Source of the DNA: Pseudomonas parafulva NBRC 16636 = DSM 17004
GTDB lineage: Bacteria; Pseudomonadota; Gammaproteobacteria; Pseudomonadales; Pseudomonadaceae
DNA: 64,000 nucleotides
Assembly (NCBI RefSeq): GCF_000730645.1
Contig: NZ_BBIU01000006.1
Coordinates: 186,001-250,000, forward strand
Reading direction: 5' to 3'
This document shows positions 1 through 8,707 of this stretch, piece after piece. The stretch's first letter is position 1. Every line of letters begins with the position of its first letter. Made by a program: the position numbers and the translations under genes. The notes beneath the pieces are model-generated. The model searched no databases, was not told the DNA's origin, and was given only the letters and a program-made list of their open reading frames with translations.

Positions 1-1125
1 CAGCGCATCCTGGTTGTGCGCGTTCATTGATTGGCAGCGTTTGATCAATGGCCCGCACCCGTCCGGGTCGTTACCCCAGCCTTGGCACACCAGGTATCCC
101 ATCAAGGCATTGCCGATGATGCGTCGCGAAAGTGGATGGCCGTAGGCGGTGTGCTCCCACTGCGCCGAGAGGTTCCAGTCGTCGGTGATGTCGTGGTCGT
201 CAAAAATCATCAGGCTGGGCAGGTGAGCCATTGCCCGAGCGACTTGCCCCAGGCGTTCGGCGAACCCCTGCACCAGCGGTAATTCGCGCTGGTAGCGCGT
301 GCGGCATGCAGGGTCGAGGCTCTCGGGCATGTCCAGATGCACCAGTTGCCAAGGCACGGGCGACCATACCAACAGGTACATGGCCATGACTTCGGCGAAG
401 GTGACCAGGTGGTTGTCGGCGTTGCTGGACGAGAAGATCGGCTTGCGCTTGCCACCGAAAAAGCGCGCCCGCAGGTTTTCGTTACGGGCTTGTGCAGGAA
501 GCAGATGGGCGCGGTGGTAGTAGCTGGCCGGGTGGCGGTACAAAGCCTGGCTGTCCGCCACCACTGCGCCATCTAGCTGCTCGTCGTGCAACCCCAGCCG
601 TTCGATCAGGGTATGAATGGCTCGCAGCATGGGGCCTGCCACATCGTCGGCGTATACCTGGTCCCCTGTCATCATCAGCACTGCCGGGCGATCTTGGGGT
701 TGTGTGCACCGCTCAAGCAACCGATCAGCGCACAGCAGGCCGTCAGCCGCGGGGTGGTGCGGTTTGCGGCAGGAGCCATGCAGCAGGTGATCAAGCCGCC
801 CGCGCAGCACCAGGTTGGGGCGCTGCTGGCCGGGGTAGAGCAGGTGTGGCGCCCAGCTTGCGATACCCTCGCCATTGATCAGCACGTCGTAGTCCAGCCA
901 CTGATCGCAGGGCAGCGGCTGCTCGAAGCGAACTTCCAGCAGGTGAATGAACGCATGCTGCCCCACCGCAACCACCTGGCATTCCACCTTGGTTTCGGCC
1001 GAATGGAACACGACGTCGGGCTGTAGCGGTCGTGTGGCTGCCAGCCAGATAGCCAGGCGCTGTGGCTCCAGCCGGCGAAGTATCGGGCCGGCGAGGACAA
1101 GGGGTAGTACAGGAGGCGTGGTCAT
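1..1125 (-). CDS. PhoD-like alkaline phosphatase family protein, 3' end outside window
   Basis: Leftward frame open from an ATG at 1125 to the window edge, giving 375 residues with no stop seen, so the C-terminus is missing. It shows the metallophosphatase pattern MMTGDQVYADD around residues 150-160 and a second metal-binding motif, IFDDHDITDDW, near residue 305; both are typical of PhoD-type (calcineurin-like) phosphatases. I see no clear export signal, so a periplasmic site is unproven. The rightward frames over this stretch are shadows with arginine- and proline-rich translations. It lies downstream of tal in the same direction, but a strong terminator separates them, so it is probably a separate transcription unit. 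The substrate cannot be inferred from the sequence. Confidence 0.8.
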   Translation of the reverse strand, partial: MTTPPVLPLVLAGPILRRLEPQRLAIWLAATRPLQPDVVFHSAETKVECQVVAVGQHAFIHLLEVRFEQPLPCDQWLDYDVLINGEGIASWAPHLLYPGQQRPNLVLRGRLDHLLHGSCRKPHHPAADGLLCADRLLERCTQPQDRPAVLMMTGDQVYADDVAGPMLRAIHTLIERLGLHDEQLDGAVVADSQALYRHPASYYHRAHLLPAQARNENLRARFFGGKRKPIFSSSNADNHLVTFAEVMAMYLLVWSPVPWQLVHLDMPESLDPACRTRYQRELPLVQGFAERLGQVARAMAHLPSLMIFDDHDITDDWNLSAQWEHTAYGHPLSRRIIGNALMGYLVCQGWGNDPDGCGPLIKRCQSMNAHNQDAL

Positions 1126-1178
1126 GTGAGCGAGGGCCGGCCGCACGGGCCTAGTCAGGATTGCAGGGGCAGAAGCAA

Positions 1179-1213
1179 AACGGGCGGGAAATGCTGAACA
1201 TTTCCCGCCCGTT
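1179..1213 (-). terminator. Rho-independent terminator of tal
   Basis: A perfect 15-bp stem with a 5-nt loop lies 19 bases after the tal stop. On the minus strand the stem is followed by a TTTT run, so it ends leftward transcription from tal. Confidence 0.85.
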
Positions 1214-1231
1214 AGGCAAACGCGAACTGTG

Positions 1232-2158
1232 TCAGGCCTTTTCTGCCATCACCTTCTCGAGCTTTTCCTGGTCGCGGGCGAATTGGCGAATGCCTTCGGC
1301 GAGCTTCTCTGTCGCCATGGCGTCTTCGTTCATGGCCCAGCGGAACTGGCTTTCGTTGAGTGCTTGCTTTGGCTCACCGGCATTGCCGGGTTTGAGCACC
1401 TGCGGCAGGTCGCCCTGATCGTCGCTGAGTTGCTGCAACAGTTCAGGGCTGATGGTGAGGCGGTCGCAGCCCGCCAGGTGTTCGATCTGGCCAACGTTGC
1501 GGAAGCTGGCACCCATCACCACGGTGTCGTAGCCATTGGCCTTGTAGTAGTTGTAGATGCGCGTAACCGACTGCACGCCTGGGTCTTCTGCGCCGGTGTA
1601 TTCCTTGCCGGTATTTTTCTTGTACCAGTCGTAGATACGGCCTACGAAGGGTGAAATAAGGAACACACCCGCATCGGCGCAGGCCTGGGCCTGAGCGAAG
1701 GAGAACAGCAGGGTGAGGTTGGTCTGGATGCCTTCCTGCTCGAGCTTCTCAGCGGCGCGGATGCCTTCCCAGGTAGACGCCAGCTTGATCAGCACGCGGT
1801 CACGGCCAACACCGGCTTTGTCGTATAGGCCGATCAGGGTGCGTGCCTTGGCCAGCAGTGCAGGCTCATCGAACGACAGACGCGCATCCACCTCGGTGGA
1901 AATCCGCCCAGGGATCGCCTTGAGAATGCCGGAGCCCACCGCCACCGCGAACGCATCGCAGGCCAGGTCCACGTCACCCTTGGCTTCGGCTTTAACCTGC
2001 TTGAGCAAGTCGGCATAAGCCGGGATGGCCGCTGCCTTGAGCAGCAGCGACGGGTTGGTGGTGGCATCGACCGGTTTCAGACGGGTAATGGCGTCCAGGT
2101 CCCCGGTGTCGGCGACCACGGTGGTGAACTGCTTGAGTTGTTCCAGCTTGGAGGTCAT
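1232..2158 (-). CDS. tal: Transaldolase
   Basis: Pentose phosphate enzyme that moves a dihydroxyacetone unit from sedoheptulose 7-phosphate to glyceraldehyde 3-phosphate in the cytoplasm. The 308-residue length is normal for the TalB class. The N-terminus [20 protein letters not shown], the DATTNPSL motif and the Schiff-base lysine in [11 protein letters not shown] are all visible. The frame is open to a TTG at 2191, but the family's usual N-terminus begins at the ATG at 2158, so I use that start. It is a stand-alone gene with its own terminator downstream and REP-like hairpins upstream. Confidence 0.96.
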   Translation of the reverse strand: MTSKLEQLKQFTTVVADTGDLDAITRLKPVDATTNPSLLLKAAAIPAYADLLKQVKAEAKGDVDLACDAFAVAVGSGILKAIPGRISTEVDARLSFDEPALLAKARTLIGLYDKAGVGRDRVLIKLASTWEGIRAAEKLEQEGIQTNLTLLFSFAQAQACADAGVFLISPFVGRIYDWYKKNTGKEYTGAEDPGVQSVTRIYNYYKANGYDTVVMGASFRNVGQIEHLAGCDRLTISPELLQQLSDDQGDLPQVLKPGNAGEPKQALNESQFRWAMNEDAMATEKLAEGIRQFARDQEKLEKVMAEKA

Positions 2159-2395
2159 GGGCGTGCTCTGTCCTGTGCAATGACTCGACATTACCCCAGC
2201 CCCGAGGGTCGCTCAAGGGCAAGGCTTTACGAGAGGTGACTGTTCGAGTGTGCGCTGGGGGCCAGGTTCCCGCATGGGTGGGGCGCAGCGCGAAGGCGCA
2301 GGCGTTTGACCCCGAACGGCAGACTGCTGTTTAGAACGTCTCGGCATAAACAGGCTGGAATCGCTTGCCCGCCCCATACCCCATTCAGCGTAGGA

Positions 2396-2430
2396 GCGAG
2401 CAAAGCTCGCGATGGGCTGCAAAGCAGCCC
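2396..2430. repeat. REP-like twin hairpins between tal and dusA
   Basis: Two adjacent stems with AAA loops: GCGAGC/GCTCGC (2396-2410) and GGGCTGC/GCAGCCC (2414-2430), preceded by TAGGA. This resembles the short extragenic palindromes common in Pseudomonas. They lie between the end of dusA and the start of tal, so they may also help end dusA transcription. The remaining 2159-2451 sequence shows no gene. Confidence 0.55.
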
Positions 2431-2451
2431 CAACCCCAAGGCCACCAAAAA

Positions 2452-3486
2452 TCACCGCCCCTGCAACAACTCCAACGCCTGATCAAACACCACCAGCGGC
2501 TCCGCCGCCTTGTGAATATCCGCCGACAGCAACTGCCTGAACCGCCGCGCCCCCTTGAACCCCTGGGCGAGTCCAAGAATATGCCGGGTGACATGGTGCA
2601 TCGCACCGCCACTTTCCATGTGCGCCACGATGTAAGGCCGCAACTGCATCATCACCTCGCTGCGCGTAACCACCGGCGCAGCGCTGGCAAACAGCCGCTG
2701 GTCCACGTCTGCCAGCAAGTAAGGGTTGTGATAAGCCTCGCGCCCCAGCATCACCCCATCAAAGGTTTGCAGGTGCGCTTCACACTCTGCCAGGGTTTTG
2801 ATACCACCGTTGAGCACGATTTCCAGGTCTGGGAAATCCGCTTTCAGCTGCGCCGCCACGTCATAGCGCAGCGGCGGCACCTCGCGGTTCTCTTTCGGCG
2901 ACAAGCCTTCAAGAATGGCGATACGCGCATGCACAGTGAAGCTGCGGCACCCAGCCTCGCGCACCTGGCCGACAAAATCGCACAGCTCGGCATAACGGTC
3001 GCGCCCATTGATGCCAATGCGGTGCTTGACCGTCACAGGGGTCGACACCGCATCGCGCATGGCCTTCACGCAATCAGCCACCAGCGCCGGATGCGCCATC
3101 AGGCAGGCACCGATCATGTTGTTCTGCACCCGGTCGCTGGGGCAACCGACATTCAGGTTGACCTCGTCATAACCATCCTGCTCGGCGAGCCTGGCGCAGG
3201 CAGCCAAGTCTGCCGGCACACTGCCGCCCAGCTGCAGGGCCAGCGGGTGTTCGCTGGCATCGTGACGTAGAAAGCGCTGGGCGTCGTTGTGCAGCAGGGC
3301 ACCGGTGGTGACCATTTCGGTGTAGAGCAGGGTGTGCTTGGATAGCAGGCGCAGGAAGAACCGGCAGTGGCGGTCGGTCCAGTCCATCATAGGTGCAACG
3401 CTGAAGCGGCGGGAAGGCCCAGGGCGCGTGGTTTCTGGCTTATAGCCTGATTTTGCAGTCGTTTCGTTCAACGTGTTTTGTACCAA
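2452..3486 (-). CDS. dusA: tRNA-dihydrouridine synthase A with phage-supplied N-terminus
   Basis: FMN enzyme that reduces uridines in the tRNA D-loop. The core from SRRFSVAPMMDWTDRHCRFF to the C-terminus is typical DusA, including the active-site cysteine in NLNVGCPSD. The 344-codon frame begins at a TTG (3486); another TTG is at 3471 and there is no ATG before the APMMDW motif. About the first 24 residues come from prophage DNA beyond the att core, replacing the native N-terminus now found at 46211-46321. Translation signals for the new start are weak, and its promoter must lie in phage DNA near the integrase gene. The protein is probably functional because the catalytic domain is intact. 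Confidence 0.93.
   Translation of the reverse strand: MVQNTLNETTAKSGYKPETTRPGPSRRFSVAPMMDWTDRHCRFFLRLLSKHTLLYTEMVTTGALLHNDAQRFLRHDASEHPLALQLGGSVPADLAACARLAEQDGYDEVNLNVGCPSDRVQNNMIGACLMAHPALVADCVKAMRDAVSTPVTVKHRIGINGRDRYAELCDFVGQVREAGCRSFTVHARIAILEGLSPKENREVPPLRYDVAAQLKADFPDLEIVLNGGIKTLAECEAHLQTFDGVMLGREAYHNPYLLADVDQRLFASAAPVVTRSEVMMQLRPYIVAHMESGGAMHHVTRHILGLAQGFKGARRFRQLLSADIHKAAEPLVVFDQALELLQGR
3395..3414. other. attL core of the prophage (dusA side)
   Basis: The 20-base core GCAACGCTGAAGCGGCGGGA is identical to 46266-46285. Flanking bases also match in part (TCCATCAT on one side, GGC on the other), so the shared att region is about 35 bp with a few mismatches. It lies inside the dusA 5' coding region, as known for dusA-specific integrases. 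Confidence 0.93.
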
Positions 3487-3557
3487 TCTTCGGGATTTTG
3501 GGGCGTTTTAACCAAGCGCTTGGTACAATGTACCAACCGACAGACGACGTGTACCAA
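3480..3557. promoter_or_regulatory. Repeat cluster between dusA and int, probable recombinase or regulator sites
   Basis: GTACCAA occurs at 3480, 3530 and 3551, and its complement TTGGTAC at 3520; spacings are near multiples of ten bases. A perfect palindrome CCAAGCGCTTGG covers 3512-3523. The TTGGTAC word recurs at the other prophage end (46174). The placement suits integrase arm sites or a site coordinating int with the displaced dusA start. Confidence 0.5.
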
Positions 3558-3563
3558 TCTCAG

Positions 3564-4685
3564 ATGGCAACGATCAGAACGCGTAAAAAAGCCGATGGCA
3601 GCAGCAGCTACCTCGTCCAGATCCGCATTAATCGCGACAAGGTGACAGTCTACCAAGAGAGCCAAACGTTCGCCCGCAAACAGGCTGCAGTGGCCTGGGC
3701 GAAGCGACGGGAAACCGAGCTGTCTGAGCCTGGTGCTATCGAGCGCGCCAAGCGGGTAGGGCACACGGTCAAGCAGATGATCGACCGTTACCTGGTCGAG
3801 GCAGAAAAAGCCCGGCCACTGGGCGAGACCAAGCGACGCACGTTGAACGCCATCAAAAGCAGCTACCTGGGTGAGATGGTCGACTCCGAAATTAACCAGC
3901 AGGTGCTGGTGGACTATGCCCTATGGCGTATGAGCCCCTCAGGCGGTGGCATCCAGCCGCAGACAGCCGGCAATGATCTGGCTCACCTGGGTTCAGTGTT
4001 GTCGCTGGCCAGGGCAGCGTGGGAGTACGAAATCAACCCCCAGGCTATGCCCGACGCACGCCTTGTCCTGAAACGCCTGGGCTACAACATGAAAAGCCGG
4101 GAGCGGGATCGCAGGCCAACGCTTGAAGAACTCGACAAGGTGCTTGAGCACTTTTTCGAGATGCTTGCACGGCGTCCGACTGTCATTCACATGCCGAAGG
4201 TCGTGGCGTTTGCCATCTTTTCTACGCGGCGTATGGACGAGATCGCTCGCATCATGTGGGAGGATCTGGATGAGCACCGCCAGGCGGTGAAAGTGCGGGA
4301 TATGAAGAACCCAGGGCAGAAAATCGGTAACGATGTGTGGTGCCATCTACCGGATGAGGCGTGGGCGATTGTGCAAAGCATGCCGCGTCAGTGCGCTGAG
4401 ATCTTTCCTTACAACACCGACTCAATCGGCACAGCCTGGTCCAGAGCGTGCAAGATGGTTGGCGTGGAGGACCTGCATTTTCATGATCTGCGCCATGAAG
4501 GTGTGAGCCGGTTGTTCGAAATGGATTGGGACATCCCGCGTGTATCGAGTGTTTCCGGTCATCGTGACTGGAACTCGCTGCGGCGTTACACCCATCTGAG
4601 GGGGCGTGGGGATCGATATATGGAATGGATTTGGTTAGAGCGGATCATCCAGGCGCCAGCCTACCTAGGCACACGTGCCGAGTAG
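3564..4685 (+). CDS. int: Tyrosine recombinase, dusA-type prophage integrase
   Basis: Catalyses site-specific integration and excision. Catalytic residues of the family are visible: Arg near residue 220 (STRRMDEI), the H-x-x-R box near 306-309 (HDLRHEG), His near 332 (SGHRDW) and the nucleophilic Tyr near 341 (RRYTHL). The N-terminus (MATIRTRKKADGS) resembles an arm-binding domain. The frame is open further upstream, with ATGs at 3528 and 3453; I use 3564 (373 aa) because it begins the conserved part, but 3528 is possible. It diverges from dusA immediately beside attL, the standard arrangement for dusA-integrating elements. Confidence 0.92.
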   Translation: MATIRTRKKADGSSSYLVQIRINRDKVTVYQESQTFARKQAAVAWAKRRETELSEPGAIERAKRVGHTVKQMIDRYLVEAEKARPLGETKRRTLNAIKSSYLGEMVDSEINQQVLVDYALWRMSPSGGGIQPQTAGNDLAHLGSVLSLARAAWEYEINPQAMPDARLVLKRLGYNMKSRERDRRPTLEELDKVLEHFFEMLARRPTVIHMPKVVAFAIFSTRRMDEIARIMWEDLDEHRQAVKVRDMKNPGQKIGNDVWCHLPDEAWAIVQSMPRQCAEIFPYNTDSIGTAWSRACKMVGVEDLHFHDLRHEGVSRLFEMDWDIPRVSSVSGHRDWNSLRRYTHLRGRGDRYMEWIWLERIIQAPAYLGTRAE

Positions 4686-5393
4686 TTGTTTGAGGGATGC
4701 GCAGATTCAGCGTCACTTGCACTTGTCTTGACGATTCTATGCACCGGGCCTGATTAGTCCAATGAACGGTTTGAGCGGCCCGAAGCGGCCATGATCTGCT
4801 CTGCGCTCAACACCGCTTTGGGTCTATCTGAATTGTAGGGTGGCCGCTTTCGACCCCGGTTGTGTGAAAACGTAAACGGATCGCTGAAGAGCGCGAGCGT
4901 ACGTGAAATCTGTAATGGCTTGGTTATTCAGCTAGCCCAGATTTCGCGCAGGAGCGCGGAATTCTGGTCGTTTTCTAACCAGCCGGATCGCGTCGAACGT
5001 TTTCACACAGCCTGACTTGAAAGCGGACGCTATCGACTCCCATTCAAAGCACTGAGAAGGCCTGTTGTCGAATTTGATCTATGCACCTTAAGCTCCCGCG
5101 TGAACCTCCCTAAAGCGCTCCTGCTCAGTTGAGCAACGCTGACAATCCCCCATCCTCAAGCCTTGAACAGTCAATCTGAACGACATCAGAGCGCATCATC
5201 GCGTGCTTCTATCATGCGTCCGTGATATTCGGGTGGGTTATTCCCAAAGCGACTACCCAAAATATTGAGTGGACATCCATCATAACTAAATGTAGCTTTT
5301 GGCCATCACTGGCCACCGGCTTGCGAATTTTTGGTAGTGTCACGACTGCTGCTTTCTCATAGCCACTTATGAATTTTCGGAGCACTCAAAGAA
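4686..5393. other. Intergenic stretch between int and the SMEK-like gene
   Basis: No convincing gene on either strand. Apart from the inverted-repeat element at 4839-5030, base composition becomes steadily more AT-rich toward the cargo gene. A promoter for that gene probably lies in 5230-5390, but I cannot point to clear boxes. Confidence 0.5.
4839..5030. mobile_element. Possible MITE or insertion-sequence remnant
   Basis: Two imperfect inverted arms of about 33 bases, each containing CCGCTTTC and TGTGTGAAAACG, face each other at 4839-4872 and 4998-5030. The 125 bases between them have no ORF. This looks like a non-autonomous element or an internally deleted insertion sequence. A third partial arm (GGTCGAAAGCGGCCA) occurs at 6914-6928. 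Confidence 0.5.
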
Positions 5394-6512
5394 ATGAATC
5401 GACTTAACTATCACAAAGAAATAATAGCAGCGCTCGCTTGGTTAAAAGCCCAGGTCGAGATTCATAACGGCATGGCGCTAACGGATATAAATCATGGTGC
5501 AGAAGATTTTTATTGCGGTCTTCTGAATTTAATTTATGGTCTCAAGCTTAAAAATATTAATATCATTAACAATAATGCTGCTGCGATAGATTTAGGTGAC
5601 AGCCAAAGTCGAGTTGCTTTTCAGGTGACGTCCACGTCAGCCCTAACCAAAACGAAACACACTGTCGACAAGTTTATAGAAAAAGGCCTCTATAAAAATT
5701 ATGATAGGTTGATAATTCTAAATATTGTGAGCAAATCTAATCATCGGATTGCCAAAATAGGCACTGCTGAATACGAATTCGATACCAAAAGCGACATGCT
5801 TGATGTGGCCGATCTAGTCAGGGAAATAGTTAATAACTCTGATCTTTCCAAGCTAAAAACAATTGTAGATTTCTTAGATTCTGAATTGTTCTACGCACGA
5901 AACACATCCAGTCGAGACCTGTCGACATCGCGAATCTACCGATTTTGGTGCGATAAGATAGATCCGAGCAACCTTGTTTACTACTGCTGTTTTCTGCCGT
6001 TTTTTTATTATGATGTTCGGATTTCAGAGCAGTTCCTGCTTCGAATTCAATCCTACTTATCTCAAGTTGAGTGGATAATAGAGGATCACGAGAATGATAT
6101 AAATTCCACGGCACTTATAAGTGCCATTCGCAACTTTAATTCTGTATGTCGCGATCTTGTCACCATTTGTTGTCTGCACGAAAACAAATATATTGAAGGT
6201 GATGAATATGCTTACTGGGTAAGCTGCCAGCATCTTGATTACTTCCAGCGAGAAAAATACATTTCATATCGAAAAGGTGTACTCCAAAGCTTGTTTTACC
6301 AATTAATTAAGGCCGCCAACCATATTATATCATTAAACAACAGGGTGCTGAATGGCTCGCCTCAAATGTACATTCAGTTTAAGCAGGATGAGGATGGGGT
6401 TGAGTATTTCCCGGGTTATGACGAGCGTGACTTCTCCTGCGGTAAACTATATCCTGGCTATTGCGAGGTTGATTACGCGATACGACGCCAAATTTATGGT
6501 GATGGTGTTTAA
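5394..6512 (+). CDS. SMEK-domain-like cargo protein
   Basis: A 372-residue AT-rich gene between the integrase and the lysogeny module, a common cargo position. The first 160 residues resemble the SMEK-type N-terminal domain: MNRLNYHKEIIAALAWLKAQ, a D-x-N/E-x-F segment, then AAAIDLGDSQSRVAFQVTST and YDRLIILN. The spaced acidic residue followed by QVT recalls restriction-endonuclease-like folds, but I cannot confirm a nuclease. The C-terminal 200 residues (many Tyr, Phe and Trp; no membrane span) are unrecognised. Low GC and rare codons compared with the phage genes suggest separate acquisition. A defence or exclusion role is inference from position and family context. Confidence 0.7.
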   Translation: MNRLNYHKEIIAALAWLKAQVEIHNGMALTDINHGAEDFYCGLLNLIYGLKLKNINIINNNAAAIDLGDSQSRVAFQVTSTSALTKTKHTVDKFIEKGLYKNYDRLIILNIVSKSNHRIAKIGTAEYEFDTKSDMLDVADLVREIVNNSDLSKLKTIVDFLDSELFYARNTSSRDLSTSRIYRFWCDKIDPSNLVYYCCFLPFFYYDVRISEQFLLRIQSYLSQVEWIIEDHENDINSTALISAIRNFNSVCRDLVTICCLHENKYIEGDEYAYWVSCQHLDYFQREKYISYRKGVLQSLFYQLIKAANHIISLNNRVLNGSPQMYIQFKQDEDGVEYFPGYDERDFSCGKLYPGYCEVDYAIRRQIYGDGV

Positions 6513-7130
6513 GCTATAAATCAAAATTGGTTGTCACCGAGCGCGACTCTAACGGCTAGACGAATTTTTCACCTAAATGACTATTTTGTTTGGCGAGGCG
6601 CTGTATGAGTTCACACAGTAGCCTGGTGATCATAAGGCAGATGCGCTGGCCCTTTCACTACTGGAAAATGGCCTTGATGAGCTGACTGCTTGTGTGACTC
6701 TCGAACTTGGACACCTTCATGTGTGCTGGCCTTGGTGAACTCGGGAACTATGCGGGTATATGTCGCGATGCATAGTCGCGATCCGCGAAACGTTCTAGCA
6801 GGTATTGAAACACTGCTCCACGCGGGGTCAAGCTGACGGGTGGTCTGTTAGGAGATAAGTCTCGATGCGACCTGCAACACCACATCTTGGAGAGCCCCTG
6901 AATTTCTGCAATTGGTCGAAAGCGGCCAGTATCGTGTAAGGGACTAGGGCAGTTTGGCTATTCCCATCCAGCCCACTTAGGGAGCAGATCAATAGCCGCC
7001 GATCGTAGGCGGCCATCGATGCAAAGTGGCTAAAGTGGGTTCGACTAGGAGGAGGGGCGGATGCAGTCAGATGTTCGCTGTGAACGACTGACATTTACCA
7101 TGGGGCGCACTCTCCGTATCTGCCCGCCCG
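6513..7130. other. Gene-poor stretch with decayed fragments
   Basis: No confident gene. A frame at 6622-6738 reads like a protein tail (ADALALSLLENGLDELTA) but lacks a start and follows a stop, so it may be a remnant. A partial copy of the inverted arm seen at 4839 occurs at 6914-6928. The minus-strand frame 6828-7094 has no ribosome site or recognisable motif. Confidence 0.45.
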
Positions 7131-7394
7131 TCACCTCTTATTCAATTGCGCACACTCTTTGCGCGCAGCATCTCGCTGCTGGTCCAGATACAGGGCTAGA
7201 TCGGCAATGTGTATGCCTCGGGCGCTCTTCTGACTCGATTCAAGTCGGGTGATTGGCAGCTGGATCTCCCCGGCCAGCACCTTGCGCTGGAATACGAGCG
7301 GCGTGAGGTGCGTGAAGTAGTCAGCGCATACCTGTTCGAGCGAGATAATCGCTACGCCGTTGTACTGCGCCATCAACACAAAGGCTGTCTTCAT
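7131..7394 (-). CDS. prtN: Pyocin activator PrtN family protein
   Basis: An 87-residue protein matching the PrtN family, which activates late or pyocin genes in Pseudomonas. Family features are clear: MKTAFVLMAQYNG, then DYFTHLTP, the RKVLAGEIQLPITRLE segment, and an HIADLALYLDQQR end. It is the last gene of the leftward early operon and overlaps the gene before it by 4 bases (ATGA). In pyocin loci PrtN is held off by the PrtR repressor and freed by DNA damage; here CI-type operators upstream of the operon suggest similar control. Its targets in this phage are not proven. Confidence 0.88.
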   Translation of the reverse strand: MKTAFVLMAQYNGVAIISLEQVCADYFTHLTPLVFQRKVLAGEIQLPITRLESSQKSARGIHIADLALYLDQQRDAARKECAQLNKR

Positions 7395-7876
7395 GCATGG
7401 CCCTCCTGCTCATGCGAAATCGGTTTTGCGCTGCTTGGTCGAGCGGATTGCCGGCCCTCATTTACCTGGTTGAGCACCTGCTTGCTGGCAAGGTTGAAGA
7501 GCTCGGCGGCGGAGACCGGCGTGACAGACTGCTCGAAATTGCGCACGGCATCGAACCGAATGCGGTACAGCCCGGCCTGGCCGAGCCAAGCCGCGGGTCG
7601 CTGCTCTGCCTCGGGCGCAGCCGGGTCATTGGCTTTTCCATTCTCGATCAGCCGCATCGCCTGGTTGAAAGTCAGCATCCGGCCGTTGAAGTACCAGGAG
7701 GGATTGTCCGCGTCTGTCAGGATTAAAGTATCAAACAGCGGCACTACGGCGCCTGCAGTCCAGTTATCGTGAATGCGACTCAAGCCAAGCGCTTTGGCGA
7801 TGGCATAGGCATGGGTGGATTTGCCGCATCCCGCTGGACCGTAGACGATGCAGCTGCGTGGAGTGTTAGCGATCAT
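7391..7876 (-). CDS. Small P-loop NTPase, phage early protein
   Basis: A 161-residue protein with a Walker A motif near its start (VYGPAGCGKST, residues 12-22) and an LILTDAD stretch near residue 53 that may serve as Walker B. The remainder is helical and ends in a charged tail. It sits in the leftward operon, overlapping prtN by 4 bases at its 3' end and the coiled-coil gene by 4 bases at its 5' end. A role in DNA metabolism or host takeover is plausible; the exact function is unknown. Confidence 0.75.
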   Translation of the reverse strand: MIANTPRSCIVYGPAGCGKSTHAYAIAKALGLSRIHDNWTAGAVVPLFDTLILTDADNPSWYFNGRMLTFNQAMRLIENGKANDPAAPEAEQRPAAWLGQAGLYRIRFDAVRNFEQSVTPVSAAELFNLASKQVLNQVNEGRQSARPSSAKPISHEQEGHA

Positions 7877-8370
7877 GCGGCAACTCCTGAGGTAGCGGCG
7901 CTACCACGGTTGACGCGAAGTTGTTCGTGAATCCGCTTGGCCAAGTCGTCAACCAAGTCAACCTGTGCACCTGCTTTGGTGGCTTCTGATTCGATGTTCA
8001 ACGCTTTGAACGTACGTTGGGCCAGGCGGATAGTAGACGAGGCGCTAACAAGCCTCTCATAGTCCTTCTTGGTCACGGCCAGACCGGTGTACGACATGAC
8101 GCGGGCTTCAAGCTCAGCAATACTGGCTTTGAGGTTAGCCACTGTCAGATGGTGCTTGCGTTGTGCTGCTTCAGCCTGAATGCGTGCCTCGTCCAGATCT
8201 GCCTGCAGACCGTTGATCTGCAGCTTCAGATCGGCCCTTTGCTGCTGTCTGCCCGCGTCGACGCCGTGGAGGAAGACACGGTGTCGTACCTTCGGAATGA
8301 TGAAGGTGAGGGCAATCAGGCTGACTAGCCATACGATCCCCAAAGCGAGTACTTGTTGGTGCGGTTGCAT
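7873..8370 (-). CDS. Membrane-anchored coiled-coil phage protein
   Basis: 165 residues. Residues 8-26 form one hydrophobic segment (LALGIVWLVSLIALTFIIP), followed by a long heptad-like region rich in Ala, Gln, Leu and Glu (about 40-95) and a helical C-terminus. The topology suggests a single-span inner-membrane protein with a cytoplasmic coiled coil. It overlaps the NTPase gene by 4 bases, so translation is probably coupled. I do not recognise the family. Confidence 0.7.
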   Translation of the reverse strand: MQPHQQVLALGIVWLVSLIALTFIIPKVRHRVFLHGVDAGRQQQRADLKLQINGLQADLDEARIQAEAAQRKHHLTVANLKASIAELEARVMSYTGLAVTKKDYERLVSASSTIRLAQRTFKALNIESEATKAGAQVDLVDDLAKRIHEQLRVNRGSAATSGVAA

Positions 8371-8455
8371 GCGCTGTGCTCCAAGTTAGCCGGCCACCGG
8401 GCAAGGTGAGAGTCGGCGGCGGGCTGGATGCCCCTGATGGCCGGGGCCGCCTGGT

Positions 8456-8707
8456 TCAGGCGGATTGCTTATCGCGCTCTGCCTGACGGTCGAGGTAATC
8501 GGCCAGGTTGTGCAGATAAACCACATATGAGGCTTTCTTAGAGCAGTCAATCTTGCTCACGCGAAGACCAATCCGCCCTTTATTGATAAGTTCTTTGAAG
8601 CGCCTGTCTGACCCGATGTGAGAGAAGTAGCGCTCCCTTACAGCGGACAGCGTTGGGCAGGGCGTGGAGAACTCGGCGCGTAGTTGCTCCAAGGTGCTCA
8701 TGCGCAT
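8456..8707 (-). CDS. Second PrtN-like small protein
   Basis: 83 residues. It aligns by eye with PrtN at 7131-7394: RYFSHI against DYFTHL, INKGRIGLRVSKI against VLAGEIQLPITRL, and LADYLDRQ against LALYLDQQ. It is therefore probably a diverged paralogue and a small DNA-binding regulator. It overlaps the upstream gene by 10 bases within the same operon. The start at 8707 is an ATG; a second ATG at 8701 is possible. Confidence 0.72.
   Translation of the reverse strand: MRMSTLEQLRAEFSTPCPTLSAVRERYFSHIGSDRRFKELINKGRIGLRVSKIDCSKKASYVVYLHNLADYLDRQAERDKQSA

Noticed and set aside
2365..3270. 301-codon plus-strand ORF across dusA
   Set aside because: Antisense to dusA, His/Gln/Arg-rich, no ribosome site.
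6828..7094. 88-codon minus-strand ORF left of prtN
   Set aside because: No ribosome site, no motif, and it contains part of an inverted-repeat arm; probably chance.
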